The notes: generated by a model not told the origin, from the sequence alone. A stretch of DNA of 64,000 nt from Thiomicrorhabdus immobilis (GCF_021654855.1 NZ_AP024202.1:434001-498000), one strand, 5' to 3'. Numbered from the stretch's first letter, positions 48,602 to 58,646 are shown. Numbers and translations: made by a program.

Positions 48602-48943
48602 ATGTCTGATATTCCACAACCACTGGACTTTACCGAAGCTGCGGCACGTAAGGTGAGTGGGCTTATTGAAGATGAGCAAAATCCAAACTTGAAACTTAGA
48701 GTTTATATCACTGGTGGCGGTTGTTCGGGTTTCTCTTACGGCTTTACGTTTGATGAAACACAGGCAGAAGATGACACTGTGGTGAGCAAAGATGGCGTGA
48801 CTTTATTGGTTGATTCGATGAGTTTTCAATATCTAGTCGGCGCTAAGATCGATTATTTAGAAGATCTTCAAGGTGCTCGATTTGTCATTGAAAACCCAAA
48901 TGCAACCACCACTTGTGGTTGCGGTTCATCTTTTAGCGTTTAA
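48602..48943 (+). CDS. erpA: Iron-sulfur cluster insertion protein ErpA
   Basis: A-type Fe-S carrier of 113 residues delivering clusters to targets such as IspG/IspH. Three conserved cysteines are seen: [11 protein letters not shown] near 40 and the C-terminal [17 protein letters not shown] at 48511-48516 may be its promoter. Ended by the terminator at 48976. Confidence 0.95.
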   Translation: MSDIPQPLDFTEAAARKVSGLIEDEQNPNLKLRVYITGGGCSGFSYGFTFDETQAEDDTVVSKDGVTLLVDSMSFQYLVGAKIDYLEDLQGARFVIENPNATTTCGCGSSFSV

Positions 48944-48975
48944 TACGTAAATCCAATAAATTCTCATTTATATTC

Positions 48976-49011
48976 ACGCTCTAGACTTTAGTTTAGGGCG
49001 TATTATTTTTT
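48976..49011 (+). terminator. Intrinsic terminator of erpA
   Basis: Twelve-base stem ACGCTCTAGACT / AGTTTAGGGCGT with two G-U pairs, 2-base loop, then ATTATTTTTT. It ends just 10 bases before the citrate synthase start, so read-through or a separate promoter must feed that gene. Confidence 0.75.
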
Positions 49012-49021
49012 AGGGCAGTCT

Positions 49022-50200
49022 ATGCAGTATATTCCAGGCCTGGCAGGTGTTCCAGCCACAGAATCTAAAATTTCTTATATCGACGGACAGAAAGGTTTAC
49101 TGACTTACCGTGGATATGACATTCAAGAGTTGGCGGAGTTTTCTTCTTTTGAAGAAACTACGTTATTGCTTTTGTTTGGAGATTTGCCGACTGCAGAAGA
49201 GCTGGAAAAGTTTGATACCCTGTTAAGAAATAATCGACGTGTGAAATATAACATTCGTGAAATCATGAAGAATTTACCGCCGACAACGCATCCTATGCAC
49301 ATGTTGCAAGTGGTGGTGGCAAGTTTAGCGAGTTTTTACCCAAGCACCGAGTACATGAAAGGTGCTTCTGAAAACCAAGATTATATTAACTCGGTAACGG
49401 TAAAGATTATTGCCCATATGGGAACTTTGGTTGCCAACTGGGAGCATATGCGTAATGGTTATGACCCGATTGAGCCTCGTAAAGACCTGAATTATGCCGA
49501 AAACTTTTTGTATATGGTCACTGGTGAAGAGCCCGATAAAGATTGGGCTCGTCTGCTGGATGCAATCCTAATTCTGCATGCTGAGCATACCATCAATGCT
49601 TCCACGTTTACGACTATGGTTACCGGCTCTACCTTGGCCAATCCATGTTCGGTGATTTCATCGGCAATCGCTTCTCTATCCGGGCCTCTTCATGGTGGTG
49701 CAAACCAAAAAGTCATCGAGATGTTGGATGAAATTGGTAGACCAGAGAATGCGCGTGCCTATATTGAAGAGCGCTTGGCTAAAAAACGTGTGATTTGGGG
49801 AATGGGGCACCGTGAGTATAAAACCAAAGACCCACGTGCCACTATCCTGCAAAAGCTTTCCTTAGAGCTTCTAGAGAAAAAATCGGGCAACGGTGAATTG
49901 AGTTTGGCTTTTGATACGGCAATGGAAGTGGAAAGAGTATGTGAAGAGCTTCTAGGCCATAAAGGTGTTTATCCTAATGTCGATTTCTATTCGGGTATTT
50001 TGTATAAGGAGATGGGTTTTGACCCAGGCCTGTTCACTCCAATTTTTGCCGTAGCTCGTTCAGCTGGCTGGATGGCTCATTGGCGTGAGCAATTGCAGAA
50101 CAATAAAATCTTTAGACCCACTCAGGTTTATACGGGTGCGGGCAAAGCCTGTTATATTCCGGTCGAAAAACGTGGTCAAGGCGATAATGAGTTGTTGTAA
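49022..50200 (+). CDS. Citrate synthase, short form
   Basis: 392 residues; TCA-cycle entry enzyme or a related 2-methylcitrate synthase. MQYIPGLAGVPATESKISYIDG and LTYRGYDIQELA at the start; catalytic histidines in GPLHGGANQKV and WGMGHREYKTKDPRA; catalytic aspartate in YPNVDFYSGILYKEMGF. It lacks the extended N-terminal NADH-binding region of the larger (about 427 residue) allosteric enzymes of many gammaproteobacteria, so it is the short, probably NADH-insensitive type. Two near-copies of the palindrome lie in the gene (49033-49044 and near 50025). Confidence 0.88.
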   Translation: MQYIPGLAGVPATESKISYIDGQKGLLTYRGYDIQELAEFSSFEETTLLLLFGDLPTAEELEKFDTLLRNNRRVKYNIREIMKNLPPTTHPMHMLQVVVASLASFYPSTEYMKGASENQDYINSVTVKIIAHMGTLVANWEHMRNGYDPIEPRKDLNYAENFLYMVTGEEPDKDWARLLDAILILHAEHTINASTFTTMVTGSTLANPCSVISSAIASLSGPLHGGANQKVIEMLDEIGRPENARAYIEERLAKKRVIWGMGHREYKTKDPRATILQKLSLELLEKKSGNGELSLAFDTAMEVERVCEELLGHKGVYPNVDFYSGILYKEMGFDPGLFTPIFAVARSAGWMAHWREQLQNNKIFRPTQVYTGAGKACYIPVEKRGQGDNELL

Positions 50201-50240
50201 CAACGGTTGTTGAATTTGTTGTTAGTAACTCTTTAAAATC

Positions 50241-50270
50241 AAAAAAGCCCAGTAGATACTGGGCTTTTTT
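50241..50270. terminator. Bidirectional intrinsic terminator
   Basis: Fourteen-base perfect stem AAAAAAGCCCAGTA / TACTGGGCTTTTTT with a 2-base loop between converging citrate synthase and anmK. Confidence 0.93.
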
Positions 50271-50366
50271 GTTGATAAGCAAAAGTTTTGCTGTAGTTTC
50301 TATTTAGTTTTCTAGCGGTAATGATAAGCTTGAATTCTAGTTTATGACGGTGTCGTGGTGAGTGTG

Positions 50367-51494
50367 TTATGGATGCCATATTCCGCCAAGCACGGCATCG
50401 CGTTTCGCGCCCGTTACCGCAGCAAGCTCAACGGTCTTGTTGAGTATCCGTTGTTCAGCCAGCCAGCCGCACATCATTGCTTCAACGGCGTTTGGATTAA
50501 CGCCTATGGTTTCACTGCTTGCTACCTTGTATAGAGGGAGATGCTTCTGCAGTCTTTCTAGTAAGAAATCGTTATAAGCACCACCACCGACTACCCACAG
50601 GCTGGCTGCAGAAAGTTCAGAATCGGTTCGTTGGACACTCTCTATTTGTTGAGCAATGCTGATGGCCGTTAATTCACAAAAAGTGGCGAGTTTGTCCTCG
50701 CTTGATAAGCGGATGCCGGCATCCTGGATTATTTGATTGACCCATTGGTTATTGAAGGTATCACGTCCAGTGCTTTTAGGGTGCGTTTGTGAAAAATACG
50801 GGTGTTTAAGCAAGGTTTTTAATAGGGTTGGGTTGGGTTTGCCTCGGCGCGCATTCTCTCCGGCAGGGTCGAAATGGATATTCAATTCACTATGGCAAAT
50901 TTCATCCATTAAGGCATTACCTGGTCCGGTATCCCAACCTATCACTTTAAGTGCGCTATCAATGCCAGGCAAAAAACTGATATTGGCGATGCCTCCGATA
51001 TTGACCGCAAAACTTGGATTCTCTTCTGAGAAAAGCGCTTTATGAAATGCTGGTGCAAAAGGTGCCCCTTGACCATTTAAAGCCATATCGTCGGTTCTGA
51101 AGTCTCCAATGGTGGTGATGCCGGTTTGTTTGGCAATAAAAGCCGGGTGGCCGATTTGCAGTGTCATTGGAATCTGCGGCGCATGGTAAATTGTCTGACC
51201 ATGACTACCTATGGCCGTAATTTCTGAAGAATTGAGCCGATTTCTACTAAGCAGATTTTGGGTTGCTTCGATAAAGGCATCGGCAACTTGTTTGTGCAAT
51301 AGGCATAACTTTTCAAGGTGGATGTTTGAGTCTTGATTGAGTTTTAACAAGTCCTCTTTAAGTTCATGCGAAAGCTCGGTAGAGCAGAAATCGAGTAATT
51401 TAACTTGGCCGTTAGAGGTATCTATCAAAGCCGCATCGACACCATCGGCACTTGTGCCTGACATCAGGCCAATAAAATAGCCTTGTTTGGCCAT
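50367..51494 (-). CDS. anmK: Anhydro-N-acetylmuramic acid kinase
   Basis: Phosphorylates anhydroMurNAc from peptidoglycan turnover, giving MurNAc-6-phosphate. 375 residues: GLMSGTSADGVDAALID near 9-25, HGQTIYHAP near 97-105, AVNIGGIANISFLPG near 158-172, GWDTGPGNALMD near 181. Its ATG touches the stop of the M23 peptidase gene upstream, so the two peptidoglycan genes are co-expressed. Confidence 0.95.
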   Translation of the reverse strand: MAKQGYFIGLMSGTSADGVDAALIDTSNGQVKLLDFCSTELSHELKEDLLKLNQDSNIHLEKLCLLHKQVADAFIEATQNLLSRNRLNSSEITAIGSHGQTIYHAPQIPMTLQIGHPAFIAKQTGITTIGDFRTDDMALNGQGAPFAPAFHKALFSEENPSFAVNIGGIANISFLPGIDSALKVIGWDTGPGNALMDEICHSELNIHFDPAGENARRGKPNPTLLKTLLKHPYFSQTHPKSTGRDTFNNQWVNQIIQDAGIRLSSEDKLATFCELTAISIAQQIESVQRTDSELSAASLWVVGGGAYNDFLLERLQKHLPLYKVASSETIGVNPNAVEAMMCGWLAEQRILNKTVELAAVTGAKRDAVLGGIWHP

Positions 51495-52796
51495 TTATTC
51501 AAAGCTCCTTGCAATGTGTGTATTGCTGTCGATGCGGTTAAGTTGTGTCAATAAGAAATGGCTTTGTTCCTTAAACAGGGCTTTATACTTTTTCGGTATT
51601 GGGCCAGAAGCAGGGAATTTCACTTTTAGAGGGTCAACGTGTTTGTTGTTGATGCGGAATTCATAGTGTAAATGCACCCCTGTAGCGAGTCCTGTTTTAC
51701 CCATGTAACCGATGACATCACCCTGTTTAACAAATTGGCCTTTTTTGTATTTGCCAAATTTATTCAGGTGGCCGTATACCGTCATATATTTTCCAGCATG
51801 TTGAACTTTGATGTGATTTCCGTAACCGTTAGCCCAGCCGCGTTGAACAATTTGGCCGTTTCCGGTAACGTGAATCGGGGTGTTGATTGGTCCACCATAG
51901 TCGACACCTCGGTGTGAGCGCCATTTCTTCAGGACAGGGTGGAAGCGTTTCGGGTTGAATTTCGACGTGATGCGTACATAGTCAACCGGGTTGCGTAAAA
52001 AGGCTTTTTTAAGGTTTTTACCTTGTTCATTGTAGAAGCCAATGATTTCTTTATTGTTCCTTAGAATAAACGCGCTGTGTACATCTGTTCCGCCACCGGT
52101 AGTGATTTGAGCCGCCAATATGTCGCCGTCGCCTAGGTATTCACCATTAAGGTAGCGTGTTTCATAGATAACTTTAAATGTATCGCCCTTGCGTAATTCA
52201 CGAATAAAATCAATATCCCAGGCAAACATGTCGGCTAATTGCATGATGCTTTTTGCGCTTAAGCCTGCACGTTGGGCGGCTAGATAAAATGCACCATCGA
52301 TTGTGCCATAAGCGGTTTCGGTACGGATTTCTATGGCCGATTTTTTTTCCTGGATTTGGTAACCGGTATCGGTTTTGATCACTTCGTAGGAGAGGGTTCG
52401 GCTTTTTGGATAGAGGATTTTTTGTAATTCAGAATCTTTGTCAACCCAAATTGTCAGCTCATCTCCAACACGTAAATTGGTGATTAGATTGCTGTTTTTC
52501 AAACGTCCGATATTATAAGTTGTGGTCGCACTGACTTTGGCTTGATCCAAAGCGGTGCTTAAAGAATCGTTCTTGCCGATTTTGATTTTATGAGGTTGCC
52601 AATTAGTTTCAGCTGATTTGGTTTTCTCTACGTCTTGGTTGTCATCATTGGTTTCAATCGGTGGAAGGGGGAGGCTTGAGGTTTCAAGCGGCAAGTTGGC
52701 TATAGAGGGGGTTGGTAAGAAGCTAATCGCGGTGGTTAAAACCACAAAAGAGATTGCTAATTTGGTAATTTTAGATGCTGATAGCCAGTTCTTCAT
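51495..52796 (-). CDS. M23 family murein endopeptidase (MepM-like)
   Basis: 433-residue periplasmic zinc peptidase, N-terminal hydrophobic anchor (about 10-32). The middle holds a LysM/opacity-associated-type region (about 70-140) and an OapA-like segment. The peptidase domain (about 285-400) contains the ligands in HRGVDYGGPINTPIHVTGNG and VHLHYEFRINN, with VYGHLNKF between. Cuts peptide cross-links for cell-wall growth. In other gammaproteobacteria it also sits next to anmK and erpA. Confidence 0.92.
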   Translation of the reverse strand: MKNWLSASKITKLAISFVVLTTAISFLPTPSIANLPLETSSLPLPPIETNDDNQDVEKTKSAETNWQPHKIKIGKNDSLSTALDQAKVSATTTYNIGRLKNSNLITNLRVGDELTIWVDKDSELQKILYPKSRTLSYEVIKTDTGYQIQEKKSAIEIRTETAYGTIDGAFYLAAQRAGLSAKSIMQLADMFAWDIDFIRELRKGDTFKVIYETRYLNGEYLGDGDILAAQITTGGGTDVHSAFILRNNKEIIGFYNEQGKNLKKAFLRNPVDYVRITSKFNPKRFHPVLKKWRSHRGVDYGGPINTPIHVTGNGQIVQRGWANGYGNHIKVQHAGKYMTVYGHLNKFGKYKKGQFVKQGDVIGYMGKTGLATGVHLHYEFRINNKHVDPLKVKFPASGPIPKKYKALFKEQSHFLLTQLNRIDSNTHIARSFE

Positions 52797-52950
52797 TTGT
52801 ATTCTGTGTTTTTAAATTATAAAAATTGAAAATCATTATAACTAAATCTAGCAGGCTCTGAGTAGCTCTAAGGGTCTTTTTTAAGACTATTTCAATTATA
52901 TTTTAATCCATGTATAAACCATATTTATTGTCATGTGGTTTTAAAGCAAT

Positions 52951-53205
52951 TTAATCCATTTTTACTTGAACTATCAACTCACATCCATAATCGGTTTTGA
53001 TGGCTTTGACCAGAGTGTGTTTGTTGACTCTGCACCAGCTTGAGATGTCTTTCTCGGCTCCCGGGTCAGTACAGGCGATTTTTAAGGTTTCACCAGGCCT
53101 GCTTTTACGAACCTGCTGTTGGAGTTTAATCACCGGCATCGGGCATTTAAGGCCTTTTGCATCGATGGTGATGATTTCGGTTTGGGTCTCTGTGGTTGTT
53201 GTCAT
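52951..53205 (-). CDS. TusA/SirA-family sulfurtransferase protein
   Basis: 84-residue protein with the CPMPV motif (cysteine near residue 21, K-L-K-x-P pattern) followed by a two-stranded sheet with VRKSRPGETLKIACTDPGAEKDISSWCR. TusA-like proteins carry persulfide sulfur to tRNA thiolation, Fe-S assembly or sulfur oxidation. Here it stands alone, so the role is open; in a sulfur oxidiser a dedicated sulfur carrier is possible. A palindrome near-copy lies at 53092-53103. Confidence 0.85.
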   Translation of the reverse strand: MTTTTETQTEIITIDAKGLKCPMPVIKLQQQVRKSRPGETLKIACTDPGAEKDISSWCRVNKHTLVKAIKTDYGCELIVQVKMD

Positions 53206-53433
53206 CGCAAATTCTCGTTAATTCAAAGCCGATTGTCATAAGGGTGAGTTGTGAATTTTGCTTAAAAAGTCACTGCTTAAGGTTTTTAGTGGGTTTTTGT
53301 TGGTTTTTGGCCGTGCAAAATACGTTATAATTGTCGGAATTTTACAAGCGAAATCTCGCCATTTGCTAATGGATTTTTACATTTAGTTGGCGGGAATGCA
53401 AAGACAAAAATATTCTTTAATGAGGTTTTCACG

Positions 53434-54351
53434 GTGTCGGCACAAGCAGCAACAGATATTCGTACGTTTCAAGGGTTGATACAAACCCTTCAAGCCTATT
53501 GGGCAGAACAAGGTTGTGTGGTCATGCAACCTTACGACAATGAAATGGGAGCGGGGACGTTTCACCCATCTACATTCTTAAGAGCGGTTGGCCCAGAGCC
53601 GTGGCGTGCTGCTTATGTTCAGCCTTGTCGCCGTCCAACAGATGGTCGTTACGGAGAGAACCCTAACCGATTACAGCATTACTACCAGTTTCAGGTTATG
53701 TTGAAGCCATCTCCAGATAATATTCAAGAGTTGTACTTAAACTCTTTGAAAGTGATGGGTGTCGATCCTTTGGAGCATGATATCCGTTTTGTGGAAGATA
53801 ACTGGGAATCGCCTACTTTAGGAGCTTGGGGCTTAGGTTGGGAAGTTTGGATGAACGGTATGGAAGTGACCCAGTTCACCTACTTCCAGCAAGTCGGTGG
53901 TTTGGAGTGCCGTCCGGTCACGGGTGAAATCACTTACGGTTTAGAACGTATCGCCATGTACCTACAAGGTGTGGATTCAGTGTATGACTTGACTTGGGTC
54001 GATGGCCCTGCAGGTAAAGTCACTTATGGTGATGTGTTTCACCAAAATGAAGTGGAAATGTCGACCTATAACTTTGAAAAAGCCGATACCGATATTCTGT
54101 TCAGAACCTTCGATGAGTGTGAGCAAATCTTTGCCAAGTTGGTCGAGGATAAACTGCCATTGCCAGCTTACGAGCAGGTGTTGAAAGCGTCACATGCATT
54201 CAATATGCTTGATGCTCGTCACGCTATCAGTGTGACGGAACGTGCCCGTTTTATCGGGCGTGTGCGTACCATGGCAAAACAGATTGCCGAATCCTATTAT
54301 GAAGGGCGTGAAGCGCTTGGGTTCCCGTTAGTTAAAAAGGAGGCTAAATAA
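53434..54351 (+). CDS. glyQ: Glycine-tRNA ligase alpha subunit
   Basis: 305 residues from a GTG start with GAGG upstream. [77 protein letters not shown] and the family C-terminus are as usual for the heterotetrameric enzyme. Overlaps glyS (TAATG). Confidence 0.97.
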   Translation: MSAQAATDIRTFQGLIQTLQAYWAEQGCVVMQPYDNEMGAGTFHPSTFLRAVGPEPWRAAYVQPCRRPTDGRYGENPNRLQHYYQFQVMLKPSPDNIQELYLNSLKVMGVDPLEHDIRFVEDNWESPTLGAWGLGWEVWMNGMEVTQFTYFQQVGGLECRPVTGEITYGLERIAMYLQGVDSVYDLTWVDGPAGKVTYGDVFHQNEVEMSTYNFEKADTDILFRTFDECEQIFAKLVEDKLPLPAYEQVLKASHAFNMLDARHAISVTERARFIGRVRTMAKQIAESYYEGREALGFPLVKKEAK

Positions 54352-56432
54352 TGAGTTTAGACAATCTGAAAACCGAAGCCTTTTTAGTCGAAATCGGAAC
54401 GGAAGAGTTACCTCCAAAAGCGCTGAATAAACTGGCGAATGCTTTTGCTAAAGGCATTGAAGATGGTCTGCAAGAAGCCGAGTTGGCTTATGGGGCAGTC
54501 ACCATTTATGCGGCACCCCGTCGTTTGGCGGTGATGATCGATGATATGCAATTGGTGCAAGCCGATAAGGTTGTCGAACGTAAAGGACCTGCGAAAAAGG
54601 CAGGGTTTGATGCGGACGGTAATCCGACCAAAGCGCTAGAAGGTTTTGCTCGTGGTTGCGGTGCGACAGTTGCTGACTTGATTGAAATTGAAACCGATAA
54701 AGGTATCTGGATGGCTTATAACCTTGAGCAAAAAGGTCAGCCAGCAACAGCGTTATTAGCCGATATCGTCAATCAATCTTTGGCAAAACTCCCTATTCCA
54801 AAACGTATGCGCTGGGGAAGTTCGGAAGTTGAATTTGTACGTCCGGTACATTGGGCGATGATGCTGTTAGGCAGTGAAGTGGTTCCGGCAACCATCTTGG
54901 GACACCAAACTTCAAATACCACACAAGGTCACCGTTTCCATGCACCAGGCCAGCTAACAATTTCTGAGCCAAAAGAATATGTTACAAAATTAGCTGAAGA
55001 AGGCTATGTGTTAGCCGATTTTGCGCAACGTTCAGCTCGTATTGCACAACAAGTTAATGAGGTCGCTAAACAAGCCGGTGGTAATGCGGTGATTGATGCG
55101 GATCTTCTAGAAGAAGTTACCGCTTTGAATGAATGGCCAACTGCATTAGTCGGTGGCTTTGATCAATCGTTCTTATCCGTGCCTTCAGAAGCTTTGGTTT
55201 CGGCGATGGCTGGGCACCAAAAATATTTCCATATGTTGGATGCCGATGGCAAGTTGATGCCTAACTTCATTACCATCAGCAATATTGAAAGTTCCAACCC
55301 GGAATCGGTCAAATACGGTAACGAGCGTGTGATCCGTCCACGTTTGTCGGATGCCAAGTTCTTCTGGGATCAAGACCGTAAACAGCCGTTAGATGATTTC
55401 CTGCCTCGTTTGAAAACCGTGGTATTCCAACAGCAGCTGGGAACCTTGTTTGATAAGGTTGAGCGTCTAGAGACTCTAAGCGTTAAAATCGGTAAGCCAC
55501 TTGGGGTTGATGGCGCCTTATGTGAAAGAGCGGCACGTTTATCTAAGTGTGATTTGATGTCGGAAATGGTCGGGGAATTCCCAGAACTGCAAGGTGTGAT
55601 GGGGCGTTATTATGCAACTGCCCAAAATGAACATGCCGATGTGGCGGAAGCCATTGATGCTCAATATCAGCCTCGTTTTGCCGGTGATGATTTGCCAAAT
55701 TCCGCTGTAGCGCAAGCTTTGGCGATAGCCGATAAACTCGATACCATCACAGGTATCTACGGTATCGGTCAATTGCCAACGGGCGATAAAGATCCTTTTG
55801 CATTACGTCGTGCGGCATTGGGTCTGCTAAGAATCATGATTGAGAAAAATCTAGATTTGGATTTACGCCTGCTGATTCAATTTAGCTTGGAGTTGCATGA
55901 GCAAGTCAAGGTTGATGATAAGTTGATCGATGATATCTATGACTTCATCATCAGTCGCTTACGAGCTTATTACGCTGATCAAGGCATCTCGGCAGAACAG
56001 TTTGAAGCGGTGCGTGTTTGTCGTCCTGCTCATCCAATTGATTTTGCAAAACGTATTGAAGCGGTTAAACAGTTTAGCCAGATGGACGGTGCGGAGAGCT
56101 TAAGTGCAGCCAACAAGCGTATTAGCAATATCTTGAAAAAAGTGGATGATGCTATTGCGGAAACGGTTAGCCCGGAGTTGTTTACAGAACAAGCTGAAAT
56201 CAATTTGTGGAATGCTTTAGATTCACTGCGTGAGACTGTGAGTGAACAGATTGCGGGACGTGATTACGTTGCGGCGATTTCTGCTTTAGCGACCATCAGG
56301 GAAGCGGTTGATGCGTTCTTTGATGATGTTATGGTCATGGCTGACGATGAAGCCGTAAAACAGAACCGTTTGGCACTGTTGAATCAAATCTATCAACTAT
56401 TCCTTCAGGTTGCCGATGTCTCAAGACTGTAA
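54351..56432 (+). CDS. glyS: Glycine-tRNA ligase beta subunit
   Basis: 693-residue partner of GlyQ. The N-terminus TEAFLVEIGTEELPPKALNKLANAF, KRMRWGSSEVEFVRPVHWAMM, and the HD-like LADKLDTITGIYGIGQLPTGDKDPFALRRAALGLLRI are typical; the C-terminal DALR anticodon-type domain ends the protein. Strong terminator after the stop. Confidence 0.97.
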   Translation: MSLDNLKTEAFLVEIGTEELPPKALNKLANAFAKGIEDGLQEAELAYGAVTIYAAPRRLAVMIDDMQLVQADKVVERKGPAKKAGFDADGNPTKALEGFARGCGATVADLIEIETDKGIWMAYNLEQKGQPATALLADIVNQSLAKLPIPKRMRWGSSEVEFVRPVHWAMMLLGSEVVPATILGHQTSNTTQGHRFHAPGQLTISEPKEYVTKLAEEGYVLADFAQRSARIAQQVNEVAKQAGGNAVIDADLLEEVTALNEWPTALVGGFDQSFLSVPSEALVSAMAGHQKYFHMLDADGKLMPNFITISNIESSNPESVKYGNERVIRPRLSDAKFFWDQDRKQPLDDFLPRLKTVVFQQQLGTLFDKVERLETLSVKIGKPLGVDGALCERAARLSKCDLMSEMVGEFPELQGVMGRYYATAQNEHADVAEAIDAQYQPRFAGDDLPNSAVAQALAIADKLDTITGIYGIGQLPTGDKDPFALRRAALGLLRIMIEKNLDLDLRLLIQFSLELHEQVKVDDKLIDDIYDFIISRLRAYYADQGISAEQFEAVRVCRPAHPIDFAKRIEAVKQFSQMDGAESLSAANKRISNILKKVDDAIAETVSPELFTEQAEINLWNALDSLRETVSEQIAGRDYVAAISALATIREAVDAFFDDVMVMADDEAVKQNRLALLNQIYQLFLQVADVSRL

Positions 56433-56473
56433 GTTTTGATTGGTCGGTAGAGAAGAGTTTAAAGGTAAAAAAA

Positions 56474-56497
56474 TTCCCGCTTCGGCGGGATTTTGTT
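56474..56497 (+). terminator. Intrinsic terminator after glyS
   Basis: Stem TCCCGC / GCGGGA closed by a TTCG tetraloop, followed by TTTT. Stable though short. Confidence 0.8.
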
Positions 56498-56525
56498 TTT
56501 TGGATAAGTTTCTTTGGACACAAGC

Positions 56526-57062
56526 ATGGCTCAAAAAATTATTGTGTTGGATCGTGATGGGGTGATTAACCATGATTCGGACGCGTTTATCAAATCGCCT
56601 GATGAATGGCTACCCGTGGAAGGCAGTATTGAAGCGATAAAACGTTTGAAGAAAGCCGGTTGGATCGTGGCTGTGGCGACCAATCAATCGGGCATCAAAC
56701 GAGGTTATTATTCACGCCAAACTTTAAGTCAGATGCATCAGAAGTTTGTTGGATTGTTGGGGGGGATGCAGCTTGACTGGATCAGTTATTCTCCTTATTT
56801 ATCTGAGGATAACTCTCCTTCAAGAAAACCTGGAACCGGAATGTTGCAAGCCATTGAACAACGTTTTGATTGTAGCTTGATTAATGCACCAATGGTGGGC
56901 GATACTTTGGCAGATATTGAAGTGGCGTTGGCAAAGTCGATGCAACCCTATTTGGTGAAAACCGGTAAAGGGGAGCGCACTTTGGCAAGTGGCGACCAGC
57001 GTTTACAAAATATACCGGTTTATGAAGATTTATACGCAGTTGTGGAGGCGTTATTAGCATGA
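56526..57062 (+). CDS. gmhB: D-glycero-beta-D-manno-heptose 1,7-bisphosphate 7-phosphatase
   Basis: HAD-family phosphatase of about 178 residues in LPS heptose synthesis. IIVLDRDGVINHDSD near 4-18 is HAD motif I, VAVATNQSGIKRGYY near 49-63 is motif II, RKPGTGMLQAI and MVGDTLADIEVA are motifs III and IV. The ATG at 56526 is chosen; a TTG four codons earlier is possible. The zinc-finger cysteines of many GmhB proteins (CxH...CxC) are not seen between motifs II and III, so a GmhB-like phosphatase with a different substrate is possible. Overlaps plsC by four bases. Confidence 0.82.
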   Translation: MAQKIIVLDRDGVINHDSDAFIKSPDEWLPVEGSIEAIKRLKKAGWIVAVATNQSGIKRGYYSRQTLSQMHQKFVGLLGGMQLDWISYSPYLSEDNSPSRKPGTGMLQAIEQRFDCSLINAPMVGDTLADIEVALAKSMQPYLVKTGKGERTLASGDQRLQNIPVYEDLYAVVEALLA

Positions 57063-57811
57063 AAGCGATTTGGTTTGTTCGTTCTGTTCTATTTGCTTTA
57101 GGGCAAGTTACCACATTGGTCTTATTTTCGTTAGTTGGCCAGTTGACTCGCCCGTTCTCCTTCAAGGCACGTTATCAATTCATGCACTATTGGGCTAAGT
57201 TTTGTTTAGTGTGGGTTCGTTGGACATGCGGTGTTAAATATCGTGTACATGGTGCAGAGAATATCAATCCTAAAGAGGCTGGCTTAATCCTTGCTAGACA
57301 TGAGTCGGCCTGGGAGACATTAGCCTTTCAGGCAATTTTCCCAAGGCAAGCGTATGTGCTTAAAAGAGAGTTGCTGAAAATTCCATTTTTCGGCTGGGGA
57401 ATGGCGCTGCTTAACCCGATTGCGATTGATCGTGGTGCAGGTAGAAAGGCTTTGAACCAATTGGTCAAAGAGGGTTCGGCACGTTTGCAGCAAGGCGACT
57501 GGGTCGTGGTTTTTCCAGAAGGCACCCGGATGCCGGCTGGTGAACTCGGCAAAATAAATATTGGTGGGGCAATGTTAGCCACCAAAGCGAAAGCCCCAGT
57601 GTATCTAGTGGCACATAATGCCGGCAGTTATTGGCCTAAAAACAGTTTCATCAAAAAACCAGGCACAATTGATGTGTTTATCAGTGCGCCTTTGGATGTG
57701 GCGGAGATGTCCGCCGCTGAAGTAAACCAACAGATAGAGAATTGGTTAAGTCAACACTTAGTGACCACGACAAGTTCGGTTGCAAAAGAGGAGACTGCCC
57801 AACCGGAATAA
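57059..57811 (+). CDS. plsC: 1-acyl-sn-glycerol-3-phosphate acyltransferase
   Basis: Inner-membrane lysophosphatidic acid acyltransferase of 250 residues. N-terminal helix near 5-30. The acyltransferase motifs are ARHESAWETLAFQ near 80 (HX4E form common in gammaproteobacteria), GMALLNPIAIDRGAGRKALNQL near 115, and FPEGTRMPAGE near 150. The stop is followed directly by the motA-type ATG, so the stator-like genes are in the same unit as glyQS-gmhB-plsC, although the terminator at 56474 partly separates glyQS. Confidence 0.92.
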   Translation: MKAIWFVRSVLFALGQVTTLVLFSLVGQLTRPFSFKARYQFMHYWAKFCLVWVRWTCGVKYRVHGAENINPKEAGLILARHESAWETLAFQAIFPRQAYVLKRELLKIPFFGWGMALLNPIAIDRGAGRKALNQLVKEGSARLQQGDWVVVFPEGTRMPAGELGKINIGGAMLATKAKAPVYLVAHNAGSYWPKNSFIKKPGTIDVFISAPLDVAEMSAAEVNQQIENWLSQHLVTTTSSVAKEETAQPE

Positions 57812-58636
57812 ATGAGTAAATTTGCCACATTATTAGGAATTTTGATTGGCTCAATTATTTTAGTATTGAGCATGATCGATTACCAACAAGGCCAGTTCAT
57901 CTATGCTTTTCTTAATTGGCAGGGTTTGGCTTTGGTTTTGGGTGGCACATTTGCAGCTATTCTCATCAACTATCCGCTTAGTCAGGTCGCTTGTGTTTTC
58001 AAGGGATTTGCTAAGGTCCTCACTTCCGAACCCGCAGGTTACAAAGACATTATCGAAGAGATGGTGCGCCTGAGTCATATTTCCAAGCAAAAAGGCCTAT
58101 TGGGTGTTGAAAACGAGATAGATTCCATTGAGGACCGTTATCTAAAATTTGCTCTGACCGAAATGTTGGTATATCAAAATTCGGACACACTACGCCAAAG
58201 TTTGGAAAACCGCCTGTTCAATATCCGTTTACGCCACCTGTCTTGCCAGGAAGTATTTGGCAATATGGCCTCCTATGCACCCGCATTCGGCATGATGGGA
58301 ACCGTCATGGGGTTGATTATCATGATGACAACTCAGGTCACTGATACCGGTTCACCGTATGGTGGGGCGAATGGCCAGGATATGTTGGGTGGTCTGCTGA
58401 GTGGTATGGGGTTGGCGTTAGTCACGACTTTTTATGGAGTGTTGTTTTCCAATCTGGTGTTTTTACCGATTGCAGGCAAACTTAAGGTGTTGACCGATGC
58501 CGAGGTGTTGCGTAACGAGATGATTATTCAAGGGGTCATCGCGTTAAAAAAATCCGATGCGACCTTATTGGTGAAAGAGCAACTATTGGCTTATGTGAAT
58601 GAAAAAACTAAACAAAAGCTAGAATCCTTAAGGTAG
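57812..58636 (+). CDS. MotA-like stator/proton channel subunit
   Basis: 274 residues, MotA/PomA type with four helices (near 4-24, 34-52, 154-176, 188-210). The third helix keeps the conserved proline (NMASYAPAFGMMGTVMGLIIMM) and the fourth reads LALVTTFYGVLFSNLVFLPIAGKL, the pattern of sodium/proton stator A subunits. The cytoplasmic loop holds the usual charged SQKGLLGVENE. It could drive flagella or another torque machine; no flagellar genes are nearby in this window. Confidence 0.88.
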   Translation: MSKFATLLGILIGSIILVLSMIDYQQGQFIYAFLNWQGLALVLGGTFAAILINYPLSQVACVFKGFAKVLTSEPAGYKDIIEEMVRLSHISKQKGLLGVENEIDSIEDRYLKFALTEMLVYQNSDTLRQSLENRLFNIRLRHLSCQEVFGNMASYAPAFGMMGTVMGLIIMMTTQVTDTGSPYGGANGQDMLGGLLSGMGLALVTTFYGVLFSNLVFLPIAGKLKVLTDAEVLRNEMIIQGVIALKKSDATLLVKEQLLAYVNEKTKQKLESLR

Positions 58637-58646
58637 GGCGTTATTG

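Noticed and set aside
48976-49011. Hairpin before the citrate synthase gene as a riboswitch
   Set aside because: A simple stem followed by a T run is explained as the erpA terminator.
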